From the NCBI RefSeq assembly GCF_050113635.1, contig NZ_JBNJLT010000004.1:1-64000 (forward strand): DNA of 64,000 nucleotides, written 5' to 3'. The notes beneath the pieces were generated by a model, which saw nothing but the letters and a program-made list of their open reading frames with translations, ran no database searches and had not been told where the DNA came from. Below are positions 1 to 8,653 of this stretch, one piece after another; the first letter of the stretch is position 1, and every line of letters starts with the position of its first letter. This DNA is from Marinimicrobium sp050113635 (GTDB lineage Bacteria; Pseudomonadota; Gammaproteobacteria; Pseudomonadales; Cellvibrionaceae). The position numbers were made by a program, and so were the translations under genes.

Positions 1-31
1 AAATGTTAGCCAGACATAAATTGATAAGGGG

Positions 32-3000
32 CTAGGATGGAGCGATTTCCGGAAATCGTTTTTCTACAGCCTCGTTACCGTTGGAGAAAGTATCCCCGCG
101 ATAGAAGAACACATCTTCATGTTCGGTTACGTTCAGGACATCCAGATAGAATTTGACATCCGGCGTCAGGTTGTACGTCATTTTCAGGTCCAGTCCGGCC
201 ACATCGTCCTGGAAAACATCGGCCCAGCGCTGACAGTACTCATGATAGATGGTGCCGTCGCCAGAGGCGCCCGACAAGGCACCTTCGGCTCCGGCCATAT
301 TGACGCGAGCCCACTCGGTATCGCGATTAATATCCGCCTGGGAGCAGGTGCCAATCTGGGTGAGTATTTCACTGCGGAAATTACCGATCAGCCGTGCGGA
401 GAAATATTCGTTCTCCCAGCCCAGGGTCAGGTTAGCGGTCAGGTCCGCCTGGTTGGGCATGGCGGTTTTTTCGGCGCGAACGGTGTCGCCCGCGTCGGCT
501 TCGCTGTCCAGCAGTGTCAGGTTGGAGTTCAGGAAGAGACCATTCTCAAAGAACTTGGAATAACTCAGCTCCAGCCCGTAGACTTTCGCTTTGTCACCAT
601 TGATGGTGGTGTTGACGTTGTGGAACACAAAGTCGTCACCAATTTGAAAGAGATTTTGTGTGAAGTTGTCGTAGGTAGGCAGGCCTCCATCGGAAGAGTC
701 AAGTTGGTTTAAGGCATTTTGTACATTCTGTGGCATTTGGTCGCTTGTCATGCTCAGGCCACGAACGTCCACCACGTAGTCGGAAATGTCCTTGTAGAAC
801 ACGGCCGCTTCGAAGAAGTGACCATTTGGACCGTACCAGCTCAAGGACGCATCAAAGTTTGTCGCCTCCATGGCCACCAGATCGGTGTTGCCCAGATCAA
901 GCGCATTGCCACCGGGTGCCAGCGATAGTTCCTCGGAAATCTGACGAACAAAACCATCATCACCCAGGACCGGTTGAATACCCAGTTCGCCTTTGATGTT
1001 GTCACTGCAGCGGTCACGCTCATTGCTGGTGCCCTCGTTCAGAGGCGTGGCCCGACACAATTTAACGCGATCACTGAACTCGGCACGCGCGGCCGCCTGA
1101 CCAAAACTGGGGCGAGTGTAACTGGTCCAGATGGACGCACGCGCCAGCAGGTTATCGGTCACATCCCAGCGCAGGTGCGCACCTGGATAGATACCGTCGT
1201 ATTCGTTGGTAACAAATTCACCACCGTTGGGATCGGTGAGCGGCATTACGATATCGCGAACAAAGCCCTCATCTTCCTGAAAACGATCATGCCGTAACGT
1301 CAGGTAACCGGTGGAACCGTATTCCGTGTTGACATAGCGGGCACCGGTAATCAGAGTGGCGTTATCGGTGATCTGAAATTCCGCCATCAGGTAGGCTTCC
1401 TGCGTGTCCTCGAACAACCGATAGTTCTGGCTGTTACTCGCCGCACCGGAGCGCAGCGGGTCCAGCCACTCGGGGATACGCCGTGTAGCCGCAATAACGG
1501 TTTCGGCTTGACCGACCGTGACAAAGTCGTGATCAAAACGATCATTGCGCGGCGTGTAGGTATCGAAATCCGCCAGGCCAATGCTGGTATTGGCCCAGTT
1601 CAAACAATCCCGATCGCCTTCACAGCCGTCTGGGTAGTCGGTCGGATTGACGTTGAGGGCAACACGTTCACGATTGCGGTCACGCTCTTTGAGCATGACA
1701 CCACCCTTGATGTAATTGAGCCAGCCACCGAAGAACTCTTTCTCCAGATTCAACTCAACCTGTTGCAGCTCATCTTCCCTCAGGCCATCTTCAAGATACA
1801 GGTTGTCGTAGTCCATGCCCGGTTGGTAGCGATCACCGAGCACATAGGGGCGCTGGCCACTGTATCCATTGGTTCCAGGAATACCGGATTCCGGGTAAAC
1901 GGTATCCTGGCTGTCGGCCAGGAAACCCAGCTGGCTGGAAGAAATAATCTGCGCAATGAGGTTTTCCTTGTCCAGCTGACCCACCATCGGAAGATAGCGT
2001 TGGCGGAACTGAATACGCCGGTCATCCGGGTTGGTACGCTCACTGTCGGAGGTGTGGAATTCGTAATCGACGTGCCAGGAGTCTGCGAAGGTGTGCTTAC
2101 CGTTGAACGTAATCGTGGTATTTTTATCTTTCGCTTCCTGAATGTAGATGCGATGCTGCAAGTCGGCGTTGCCCACCGCAAACAGCCCCTCGTAAGGCAG
2201 TCCCACCGACGCATAGGGTTCGAAGTCGGGATTGACGTAGCTGATATAACGCTCATCCCCAGCACCAAAATTATAGTACTCGCGCAGGGTCAGCTCTTCA
2301 TCGGTATAGTCGGTGTGGGCGACCCGCAAACTAAATTCATGGTCACTGCTGGGGCGCCAGCCCAGGTCCACCGTCGCCGCGTTGCGGGTACGGACACTTT
2401 CGTCCTGGCGAACTTCAAAATTATTGGGCGTTAGCATACGTGGCTGCTGCAAGTAAGGATCCGCACCCAGCGTATCTTCACCCTCGAAGTTGTAGAAATA
2501 ATTATCCGCGTAATCTCGGGAGGAGTATTCGTTTCCGTCATAGTCGCTGCTCGGACCCACCCCAGGCCGAGCGGGACGAATGTAACGCAGACCATCTTCG
2601 TTGGTAATCTGGTTGACCTCTGTGCCCCGCTCTTCATGGGAAAGCGACACCGCAAGACCGATGGTGTCATCCGCAAACAGCTTGGTGCCAATCAGCGTGG
2701 CCTTCGGAGAGAACTCACCGCGCTGCTCGTGCATGGCGCCTTGCAACGTCAGTCGTAAACTGTCTTCTCCACGGGAAAAGGCGGTTACAGAATTCACGTT
2801 AACGCGACCGGCAATCGAGTTCAGGTCCATATCCGGTGTCAGCGACTTGAACACTTCGATGGATCCCATCAGGTCAGCAGGGATGGTGTTCAGGCCCACC
2901 GCCCGGCCGTCGCCACTGGCACTGGCCATTTCGGAGTTGTTCATACTCACCCCGACGAAGCCGGCTCCCATGCCGCGAATGTTAACGAATTCACCCTGGC

Positions 3001-3280
3001 CATCGTTTTTCTGGATGGTCACACCAGGCAGGCGCTGCAGAGCTTCAGCCACATTCTGGTCAGCGAAGTTGCCCGCATCATCCTGCGAAATCACCGAGCT
3101 GAAAACGTCTTTATTGCGCTCGATCTCTCTGGCGTTGAGTTCTGCGGCACGGACACCCTGAACCACAATCTCCTCTAACGGAGCATTGTCATTCGACTCA
3201 TTCTGAGCCTGGGCAATAAGGGGGAAGGAACCACCAGCCACCAGCGACACCGCCAGTGACAGCATACGTTTATTAAACAT
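32..3280 (-). CDS. TonB-dependent receptor (large, sugar-type)
   Basis: 1082-residue outer-membrane receptor that would import a substrate using energy from TonB. A signal peptide (about residues 1-25, ending AQA) is followed by the TonB-box-like EEIVVQGVR and a plug domain with AEALQRLPGVTI and VNIRGMG. The rest is a long beta-barrel rich in aromatic residues. Plug features (SIEVFKSLTPDMDLNSIAG) place it in the large TonB receptor subfamily common in polysaccharide-degrading Proteobacteria. The ATG has a good GGGAGA ribosome site 4 bases upstream. The substrate is unknown, since no catabolic gene is adjacent. The C-terminus reads EKRFPEIAPS and lacks the usual final strand ending in phenylalanine, so the tail may be truncated or frameshifted. 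Family call is secure; substrate is not. Confidence 0.93.
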   Translation of the reverse strand: MFNKRMLSLAVSLVAGGSFPLIAQAQNESNDNAPLEEIVVQGVRAAELNAREIERNKDVFSSVISQDDAGNFADQNVAEALQRLPGVTIQKNDGQGEFVNIRGMGAGFVGVSMNNSEMASASGDGRAVGLNTIPADLMGSIEVFKSLTPDMDLNSIAGRVNVNSVTAFSRGEDSLRLTLQGAMHEQRGEFSPKATLIGTKLFADDTIGLAVSLSHEERGTEVNQITNEDGLRYIRPARPGVGPSSDYDGNEYSSRDYADNYFYNFEGEDTLGADPYLQQPRMLTPNNFEVRQDESVRTRNAATVDLGWRPSSDHEFSLRVAHTDYTDEELTLREYYNFGAGDERYISYVNPDFEPYASVGLPYEGLFAVGNADLQHRIYIQEAKDKNTTITFNGKHTFADSWHVDYEFHTSDSERTNPDDRRIQFRQRYLPMVGQLDKENLIAQIISSSQLGFLADSQDTVYPESGIPGTNGYSGQRPYVLGDRYQPGMDYDNLYLEDGLREDELQQVELNLEKEFFGGWLNYIKGGVMLKERDRNRERVALNVNPTDYPDGCEGDRDCLNWANTSIGLADFDTYTPRNDRFDHDFVTVGQAETVIAATRRIPEWLDPLRSGAASNSQNYRLFEDTQEAYLMAEFQITDNATLITGARYVNTEYGSTGYLTLRHDRFQEDEGFVRDIVMPLTDPNGGEFVTNEYDGIYPGAHLRWDVTDNLLARASIWTSYTRPSFGQAAARAEFSDRVKLCRATPLNEGTSNERDRCSDNIKGELGIQPVLGDDGFVRQISEELSLAPGGNALDLGNTDLVAMEATNFDASLSWYGPNGHFFEAAVFYKDISDYVVDVRGLSMTSDQMPQNVQNALNQLDSSDGGLPTYDNFTQNLFQIGDDFVFHNVNTTINGDKAKVYGLELSYSKFFENGLFLNSNLTLLDSEADAGDTVRAEKTAMPNQADLTANLTLGWENEYFSARLIGNFRSEILTQIGTCSQADINRDTEWARVNMAGAEGALSGASGDGTIYHEYCQRWADVFQDDVAGLDLKMTYNLTPDVKFYLDVLNVTEHEDVFFYRGDTFSNGNEAVEKRFPEIAPS

Positions 3281-3670
3281 TTTGTCTCCCTCGACGACTA
3301 CTTTTTTATTTGGATTAAGTAATATTTATATTCTTTAGCAGTGTATAGCTACACGTTAATGCTTATGGAAAGTTAGTGTTATTGTGAAACCAAAAATGCC
3401 TGTCCGTGTTGGTTGATTAGGATAAGTATATGGCAGACTTTTCTTGGTTTGATAAGGATCTTTGCACAGCCTGTGGCACAATTCAAGACTAAGACAATGA
3501 GTTTATGGCCTAAATTTCAACGCCTGTAAAAGGCGAATTCTCACCTTTGAATCCCGTTATTATTTTCTGGCATCGGCATAAATCCTAGAAAATTAGGCTG
3601 AACTTCCTACAATATTTCATTTTCCTGGAATAGCCGTATTTTAATCGACCGGCGCTTTTTATGATTTTAT
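3281..3670. other. Intergenic region upstream of the first TonB receptor
   Basis: About 390 bases without a convincing gene, lying between the receptor start and the DUF202 stop. It is AT-rich and must hold the receptor promoter, read leftward. A GTGTA-N4-TACAC inverted repeat lies at 3341-3354. On the minus strand it overlaps a possible TATACA -10 hexamer, so it could be an operator. Nothing else distinctive was seen. Confidence 0.5.
3341..3354. promoter_or_regulatory. Possible operator GTGTA-N4-TACAC
   Basis: Five-base inverted repeat with a four-base centre, 61-74 bases upstream of the leftward receptor ATG. Such short symmetry can arise by chance; it is listed only because of its position. 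Confidence 0.25.
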
Positions 3671-3925
3671 TCAGCCACGCGCCCGAGGAATCTGGCTACG
3701 CACTTTGAAAAAACGGTAAGCACCGATCACCCCGATCAGGACACCGCCAAGGATGGCAAGCCATGCCAGCGCTGTCAGTACAGGGTGTTCGCGTAGAAAC
3801 TGCAGGACCACGCCTGCACTGATAATCAGCGACAACGCTGTCCGAATGTAGGACAACAATGTACGCTCGTTTGAAAGGTGAGTGCGCTCAACCGCCAAAT
3901 GGTCACGCAATTCGGTTTCGCTCAA
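3671..3925 (-). CDS. DUF202 / YidH-family small inner-membrane protein
   Basis: 84 residues. The N-terminal half carries the DUF202 signature LAVERTHLSNERTLLSYIRTA, followed by two hydrophobic segments (about residues 29-45 and 51-69) and a basic tail (KVRSQIPRARG). The start is TTG, supported by GGGAGA six bases upstream; no in-frame ATG gives the conserved N-terminus. It lies downstream of leuA on the same strand, but a hairpin separates them. The molecular function of the family is not established. Family call is good. Confidence 0.8.
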   Translation of the reverse strand: MSETELRDHLAVERTHLSNERTLLSYIRTALSLIISAGVVLQFLREHPVLTALAWLAILGGVLIGVIGAYRFFKVRSQIPRARG

Positions 3926-3952
3926 GGGAAATCTCCCGCCAAAGAATAAAGC

Positions 3953-3986
3953 AGAGAATCCGGTCGGGATACGTCCCGGATTCTCT
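3953..3986 (-). terminator. Probable terminator after leuA
   Basis: Perfect 11-bp inverted repeat (3953-3963 with 3976-3986) with a 12-base loop, just downstream of the leuA stop. On the minus strand it is followed by a T-rich but interrupted tract (GCTTTATTCTTT). It probably ends leuA transcription ahead of the DUF202 gene. Confidence 0.6.
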
Positions 3987-4000
3987 AGATTGAAGCTGTA

Positions 4001-5665
4001 TCAACCTTGGGACAGGTCCCGATTCACGCCATTGATCAGCGCTTTGATGGCGGCCGCGACAATATTTTTGTCCTGGCCGACACCAAACACCGGTTTGCGC
4101 TCCCCCACTTTCACTTCCACGTAGCACACCGCTGCCACATCGGAACCGGCGCCCAAACCGTGTTCGTGGTAATCCACCACGGTAATGGTGGTGTCGGCAT
4201 GCTCGCCCAACGCCTTGGCGGCCGCATCAATCGGTCCGTTGCCTTTGCCGTTCAACTCGACGTCACTACCCCGGTACTTGGCCAGGATCAACGTATCGAC
4301 CGAGCCGGTTTCCGAGTCGCTGACCCGGCTGCTGGTGTAATGGTACGGGGCATCTACCTGCAGGTATTCCTGATCAAACAGTTTGTAGATGTTTTCGCTG
4401 TTGATCTCCTTGCCGGTGGAATCGCTGACCCGCTGCACCACACCGCTGAATTCAATTTGCAGACGACGCGGCAGTTCGTAGCCCGCCTGCTGCTGGAGCA
4501 GAAAGCTCACCCCGCCTTTGCCGGACTGACTGTTGACCCGTACCACCGCATCGTAGCTGCGGTTGAGGTCCGCCGGGTCCAAGGGCAGATACGGCACTTC
4601 CCAATAACCTTCCGGGTCCTGCACGGCAAAGCCTTTTTTGATGGCGTCCTGATGAGAACCCGAAAAGGCGGTGAACACCAGCTCGCCCGCGTAGGGGTGG
4701 CGCGGGTGGACCGGCAACTGGTTGCACTCTTCCACCAGCTGGCGCACCTGGTCGATGTCGGTGAAGTCCAGCCCGGGGTGAATGCCCTGGGAATAGAGGT
4801 TGAGCGCCAGGGTCACCAAATCCACGTTACCGGTGCGCTCGCCGTTGCCGAACAGACAGCCTTCCACGCGATCCGCCCCTGCCATAACGGCCAGTTCCGC
4901 CGCCGCGACTGCCGTGCCACGGTCATTGTGCGGGTGCACGCTGAGAATGATACTGTCGCGCCGGTTGAGGTTGCGGTGCATCCATTCGATCTGATCGGCG
5001 TAGGTGTTCGGTGTGGACATTTCCACGGTGGCCGGGAGGTTAAATATCATTTTGCGCTCGGGCGTAGGCTGCCAGATATCAGAAACTGCATCGCACACTT
5101 CTTTGGCGAACTCGACTTCCGCACTGGAGAACACTTCCGGCGAATACTGGTACACCCACTCGGTATCCGGCTGGGTCGCGGTCAGCTCTTTGACCCACTC
5201 GGTGCCCTGCTGGGCGATTTTCTTCACCCCGGCCTTATCGGTTTTGTACACGATGCGACGGAACGCCGGGGCAATCGGGTTGTACATGTGCAAAATGGCC
5301 CGACGGGCGCCTTTCAAAGATTCCACGGTGCGCTCGATCAATTCCCGACGTGCCTGGGTCAGCACTTCGATAGTGACATCTTCCGGGATATGGTCTTCTT
5401 CAATCAGCCGACGCACAAAGTTGAAGTCGGTGTCGGACGCCGAAGGGAAACCCACTTCGATTTCCTTGAAGCCAATCGCCACCAGCGCTTTGAAGAAACG
5501 CAGCTTGGTCTCGATATTCATCGGGTCGATCAGCGCCTGGTTGCCGTCACGCAGGTCGGTGCTCATCCAGATGGGTGGCTTTTCCAGCACGCGGTTCGGC
5601 CACTGACGGTCAGGCAACTCAAGGGGCTCGAAACGGCGATACTTGCGGGACGGATCGGTAATCAT
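4001..5665 (-). CDS. leuA: 2-isopropylmalate synthase, type 2 (long form)
   Basis: 554-residue cytoplasmic enzyme that condenses acetyl-CoA with 2-oxoisovalerate, the first committed step of leucine synthesis. The N-terminal catalytic TIM-barrel shows STDLRDGNQALIDPM near the start, SVHPHNDRGTAVAAAE (metal-binding HxHND) and a GNGERTGNVDL loop. The C-terminal third is the regulatory LeuA dimer domain (GKGNGPIDAAAKAL), where leucine feedback acts. Length and motifs match the type 2 enzymes. The ATG at 5665 is preferred, since a GGAG lies six bases upstream; a TTG at 5671 sits directly on that ribosome site. Divergent from an Lrp/AsnC regulator, which may control it. Confidence 0.97.
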   Translation of the reverse strand: MITDPSRKYRRFEPLELPDRQWPNRVLEKPPIWMSTDLRDGNQALIDPMNIETKLRFFKALVAIGFKEIEVGFPSASDTDFNFVRRLIEEDHIPEDVTIEVLTQARRELIERTVESLKGARRAILHMYNPIAPAFRRIVYKTDKAGVKKIAQQGTEWVKELTATQPDTEWVYQYSPEVFSSAEVEFAKEVCDAVSDIWQPTPERKMIFNLPATVEMSTPNTYADQIEWMHRNLNRRDSIILSVHPHNDRGTAVAAAELAVMAGADRVEGCLFGNGERTGNVDLVTLALNLYSQGIHPGLDFTDIDQVRQLVEECNQLPVHPRHPYAGELVFTAFSGSHQDAIKKGFAVQDPEGYWEVPYLPLDPADLNRSYDAVVRVNSQSGKGGVSFLLQQQAGYELPRRLQIEFSGVVQRVSDSTGKEINSENIYKLFDQEYLQVDAPYHYTSSRVSDSETGSVDTLILAKYRGSDVELNGKGNGPIDAAAKALGEHADTTITVVDYHEHGLGAGSDVAAVCYVEVKVGERKPVFGVGQDKNIVAAAIKALINGVNRDLSQG

Positions 5666-5714
5666 GATCAACTCCGTGAAAATGCTGTGCAGGTTGGCGA
5701 TTGGGGATGGCCTG

Positions 5715-5822
5715 GGAAAAACGGCGGTGTTCCGGGCCTTTTGGGCCTGTGGAGGGAGGTCCGGCAGAGGCTTGTGACCTCAGGGAGCACTCCGGTGCGG
5801 GCGGGTAGCCCGCCGTTTTTCC
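5715..5822 (-). promoter_or_regulatory. leuA leader with competing inverted repeats
   Basis: The leuA 5' leader contains a perfect 13-bp inverted repeat, GGAAAAACGGCGG (5715-5727) with its complement at 5810-5822, about 80 bases apart. The distal arm overlaps a local hairpin (GGCGGG/CCCGCC, 5800-5814), so the two pairings exclude one another. Read leftward, the second arm ends in CCGCCGTTTTT, which is terminator-like. No Leu-rich leader peptide was found, so classical attenuation is not supported. Read rightward, 5800-5820 also looks like a small intrinsic terminator. Confidence 0.4.
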
Positions 5823-5946
5823 GTTAACAGCCAATGAGTAACAGTATATGGCTTGCTGGCCGCTAATAAATTGCTAGTATATTACCTGAATAATAGTTTT
5901 TGGTGTTTAATGCCACAATATAAACATTAATTGGAATTTTGTGCTG

Positions 5947-6417
5947 ATGAGCCACGATCTTGACCGTTTTGACCGCCTTATTCTGGAAACGCTGCAAACC
6001 CGGGGGCGCATTACCAATCAGGAGTTGGCCGAGGCCATTAACCTCTCGCCTTCCCCTTGTCTTCGCCGGGTCAAACAGTTGGAAGAAGCCGGGTTGATTG
6101 ACGGTTATGTGGCGCTGCTCAACGCCCGCAAGCTGAACCTGAACCTGATGGCGTTTATCGATATCAGTATGGATAAGCACACACCGGAGCGCTTTGATGC
6201 GTTTGAGGAGACCATTGCGGGCTACCCGGAGGTGTTGGAGTGCCATCTGATTACGGGCCAGTCGGCGGACTACTTATTGAAAGTGATCGTGCGGGATATG
6301 GACGCGTTTCAGCAGTTTCTCTTGAAAAAGCTGCTGCGAATCGACGGGGTGAGCGGTGTGCACTCTTCGTTTGTGCTGAAGAGCCCGATCAAGAGTACCG
6401 CTCTCCCCGTAAGTTAG
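5947..6417 (+). CDS. Lrp/AsnC-family transcriptional regulator
   Basis: 156 residues from ATG 5947. A GTG at 5941 is a possible alternative, but the GGAA ribosome site (5933-5936) is better spaced for the ATG. N-terminal helix-turn-helix: LETLQTRGRITNQELAEAINLSPSPCLRRVKQLEEAGLI. The C-terminal half is the RAM/AsnC ligand-binding and oligomerisation domain (YPEVLECHLITGQSADYLLKVIVRDMDAFQQF), which senses amino acids. It is divergent from leuA, with about 280 bases between the two starts. Control of leuA in response to leucine or another amino acid is a reasonable inference, not shown. Confidence 0.93.
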   Translation: MSHDLDRFDRLILETLQTRGRITNQELAEAINLSPSPCLRRVKQLEEAGLIDGYVALLNARKLNLNLMAFIDISMDKHTPERFDAFEETIAGYPEVLECHLITGQSADYLLKVIVRDMDAFQQFLLKKLLRIDGVSGVHSSFVLKSPIKSTALPVS

Positions 6418-6420
6418 CAC

Positions 6421-8430
6421 TTACATCGAAGGCCAGTCATCGGTGCGGAAAGGCGCGGCAGGCAAACCCTCGTGATTGCAGAGGTTCGCACTGTCGGGGT
6501 TATTGGCCCAGGCGTACCGCACCGCGACCGGGTGACGCACTGCATCGCTGCGGACCACCACGGTATCACCCTGAACACGGGCATCGGCCCACACAAAATG
6601 GCGATTGTCGCCCGCTACGGCAAATTCCGCCAATGGCTGACCGTCACAGCTGACCAAACCATCGCCGGTGTGATCAAACTGTATTGTTATCGCCTGGCCG
6701 TCACGTTTCATCGAACGGTACAACGGGCCGGAAAATACGAGTTTTTCGTCGTAGGCGACGGCGCGGGCTGACAGCGCCAGACGCTCGCCCACCGCCTCTT
6801 TGTTCAGTGGGTGAATGTCGTTCCACTCCCCCACATCAATGGCCACGGCCATACCGGTATGAGGCAGATTCAGCGCACTTTGCTGGGCTTCGCGCAACCT
6901 CGCCCATTCGCCCAGGTGTTCCCGATCACCCTGGGTGTCACCGGCAGTGTCTGGAGCAGGGGCGCTATCCACCGGGTAATCCACGGCTTCAAGGTAATTG
7001 GCCAGCTGCACAAACAGGAAAGCCTGCTCCGGTTGTTGCCACTGCTGGCGCCAATCCCGGATCATGGCGGCAAACAGTTCGCGGTATTCCGGTGCCCGCC
7101 CCACGTTTGACTCTCCTTGATACCAGATCACCCCTTTGACCGCGAACGGGGTCAGCGGCGCGATCATACCGTTGTACAACCCCAGGGGTTTCCAGCGAAT
7201 AAAGGTCGGCCCGCCCAGCTCGTTCAATTGTACCCCCTGGCGAAGGCGCCACTCACCTGCCAGGCTTACACGTTGCTCATTCCAGCGCAGCTCATAAGGT
7301 TTGTCTTCCACAAACCCGGGGCGACCGCTCTGGCTGGTGAGCCGGACGACCACGGTGTTTTCCCCGGCATTGAGCAACCCTTCGGACAGGGGGTACCAGC
7401 GCGGCGGGTACTGGTAGCCGGTTTCGCCGACTTTCTCGCCGTTCACATACACCACATCCGCGTCTACCAGTCGTCCCAGCTCCATAAAGGCGGGTTTTCC
7501 GGCCCAGCTTTGTGGCACCTCGATCGTCTTGCGCAACCACCAGACGCCATTGGCATTGTCGGCGTCGCCCCAGAAGCCGGGTAACTCAATAGTGTCCCAA
7601 TCACTGTCGTCCAGATCCGGGCGGGCCCATATGGCCTCGCCATCGCGGTAACCCGCGTCACGCTGGTCACGCTTGGCAAACCACTCGTTCTGACGTTTCC
7701 GGTCAGACGCTTCGGTTTCTACAATCAGCGTGTCGTCTCGCCACCGTTTGGCTTCCTGGAGGTGGCGGGGAAACGGCTTCAAGGCCTCCTCGCTCAACCA
7801 GGATTCCACAGGTGAACCACCCAAGGCGGCGTTGATAACACCGATGGGCACGTCCAGGGCCCGGTTGAGGTCACGGGCAAAAAAGTAGCTGACCGCTGAG
7901 ACTGGCGGTAAAGTTTCTGGCGTAATGCTGACCCACTCGCCTGCGTCCAGATCCTCGGCGGGCGCTTTAAACGCATAGCGATCCGGTACTTCGAAGTAGC
8001 GAATGTCAGGATAATTGGCCTCGTTCATTTCCTCCTGGTAAAGCGGCGCCACTCGCCGCATGGGCAGCTCCATATTGGACTGGCCCGACGCCACCCAGAC
8101 ATCCCCCACGAGAATGTCGTTGATCTCCAAACGGTTATTGCCGGTAATGGTCATCGTATAGGGCCCGCCAGCGGGCATCTCCGGCAGCGTTATTTGCCAG
8201 CGCCCTTTCTCTCCAGCCTCCGTCCGAAGGGTTTTTTCTTGAAAGTGAACACTGACACTCTCGCCTTCCTCCGCCCAGCCCCAGACAGTAACCCGTGCAT
8301 CGCGCTGGAGTACCATGCCGTCGTTAATCAGGCGAGGCAGGGTAATATCAGCATGCGCAGAACTTATGGCGGCGCACCATAGTGACGGAACTAATAGTAA
8401 CGGCCCTAACCGGGTTTTGAACGGCTTCAT
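6421..8430 (-). CDS. Secreted sialate O-acetylesterase / CE20-like acetylesterase
   Basis: 669 residues with a signal peptide (about 1-27, ending AHA). Family features: LPRLINDGMVLQRDARVTVWGWA at the mature N-terminus, catalytic Ser118 in SGQSNM, GVIWYQGESN in mid-protein, and Asp538/His540 in NDIHPLNK completing the triad. A jelly-roll-like insert (about residues 255-375, containing WWLRKTIEVPQSWAG) interrupts the SGNH domain, as in other members of this family. Relatives remove acetyl groups from sialic acid or, in carbohydrate esterase family 20, from xylan oligosaccharides. In a plant-polymer degrader the xylan role seems likelier; that is inference. Good ribosome site (GAGG) upstream of the ATG. 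Confidence 0.88.
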   Translation of the reverse strand: MKPFKTRLGPLLLVPSLWCAAISSAHADITLPRLINDGMVLQRDARVTVWGWAEEGESVSVHFQEKTLRTEAGEKGRWQITLPEMPAGGPYTMTITGNNRLEINDILVGDVWVASGQSNMELPMRRVAPLYQEEMNEANYPDIRYFEVPDRYAFKAPAEDLDAGEWVSITPETLPPVSAVSYFFARDLNRALDVPIGVINAALGGSPVESWLSEEALKPFPRHLQEAKRWRDDTLIVETEASDRKRQNEWFAKRDQRDAGYRDGEAIWARPDLDDSDWDTIELPGFWGDADNANGVWWLRKTIEVPQSWAGKPAFMELGRLVDADVVYVNGEKVGETGYQYPPRWYPLSEGLLNAGENTVVVRLTSQSGRPGFVEDKPYELRWNEQRVSLAGEWRLRQGVQLNELGGPTFIRWKPLGLYNGMIAPLTPFAVKGVIWYQGESNVGRAPEYRELFAAMIRDWRQQWQQPEQAFLFVQLANYLEAVDYPVDSAPAPDTAGDTQGDREHLGEWARLREAQQSALNLPHTGMAVAIDVGEWNDIHPLNKEAVGERLALSARAVAYDEKLVFSGPLYRSMKRDGQAITIQFDHTGDGLVSCDGQPLAEFAVAGDNRHFVWADARVQGDTVVVRSDAVRHPVAVRYAWANNPDSANLCNHEGLPAAPFRTDDWPSM

Positions 8431-8653
8431 AATTTACCTCTTGTTATGTCACGCCCGCTGCCTGCCGCAAAGTCGGGCTCTGGTTACCACCGGGAGTGGA
8501 TCTGCCACCTTATGGTCTCACTGATTATATGGTAGACGACCACCACTCTGAACCCCCTCCAAACAAAAACTTTGAACCTTCTCATCATTGAGCACGACTT
8601 CCTCTACAAGCGCGCTGATCCAGTTCTTTGTATCGAATAACGAGGAAATCATC

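Noticed and set aside
4007..5827. 606-codon open frame on the plus strand across leuA
   Set aside because: Antisense shadow of a clearly conserved leuA; the translation has no recognisable domain and no ribosome site.
5619..5834. 71-codon frame that could be a leuA leader peptide
   Set aside because: It overlaps the leuA start, has no leucine-codon run and no clear ribosome site.
8481..8489. TGGTTACCA palindrome upstream of the acetylesterase
   Set aside because: Too short and found only once; chance is likely.
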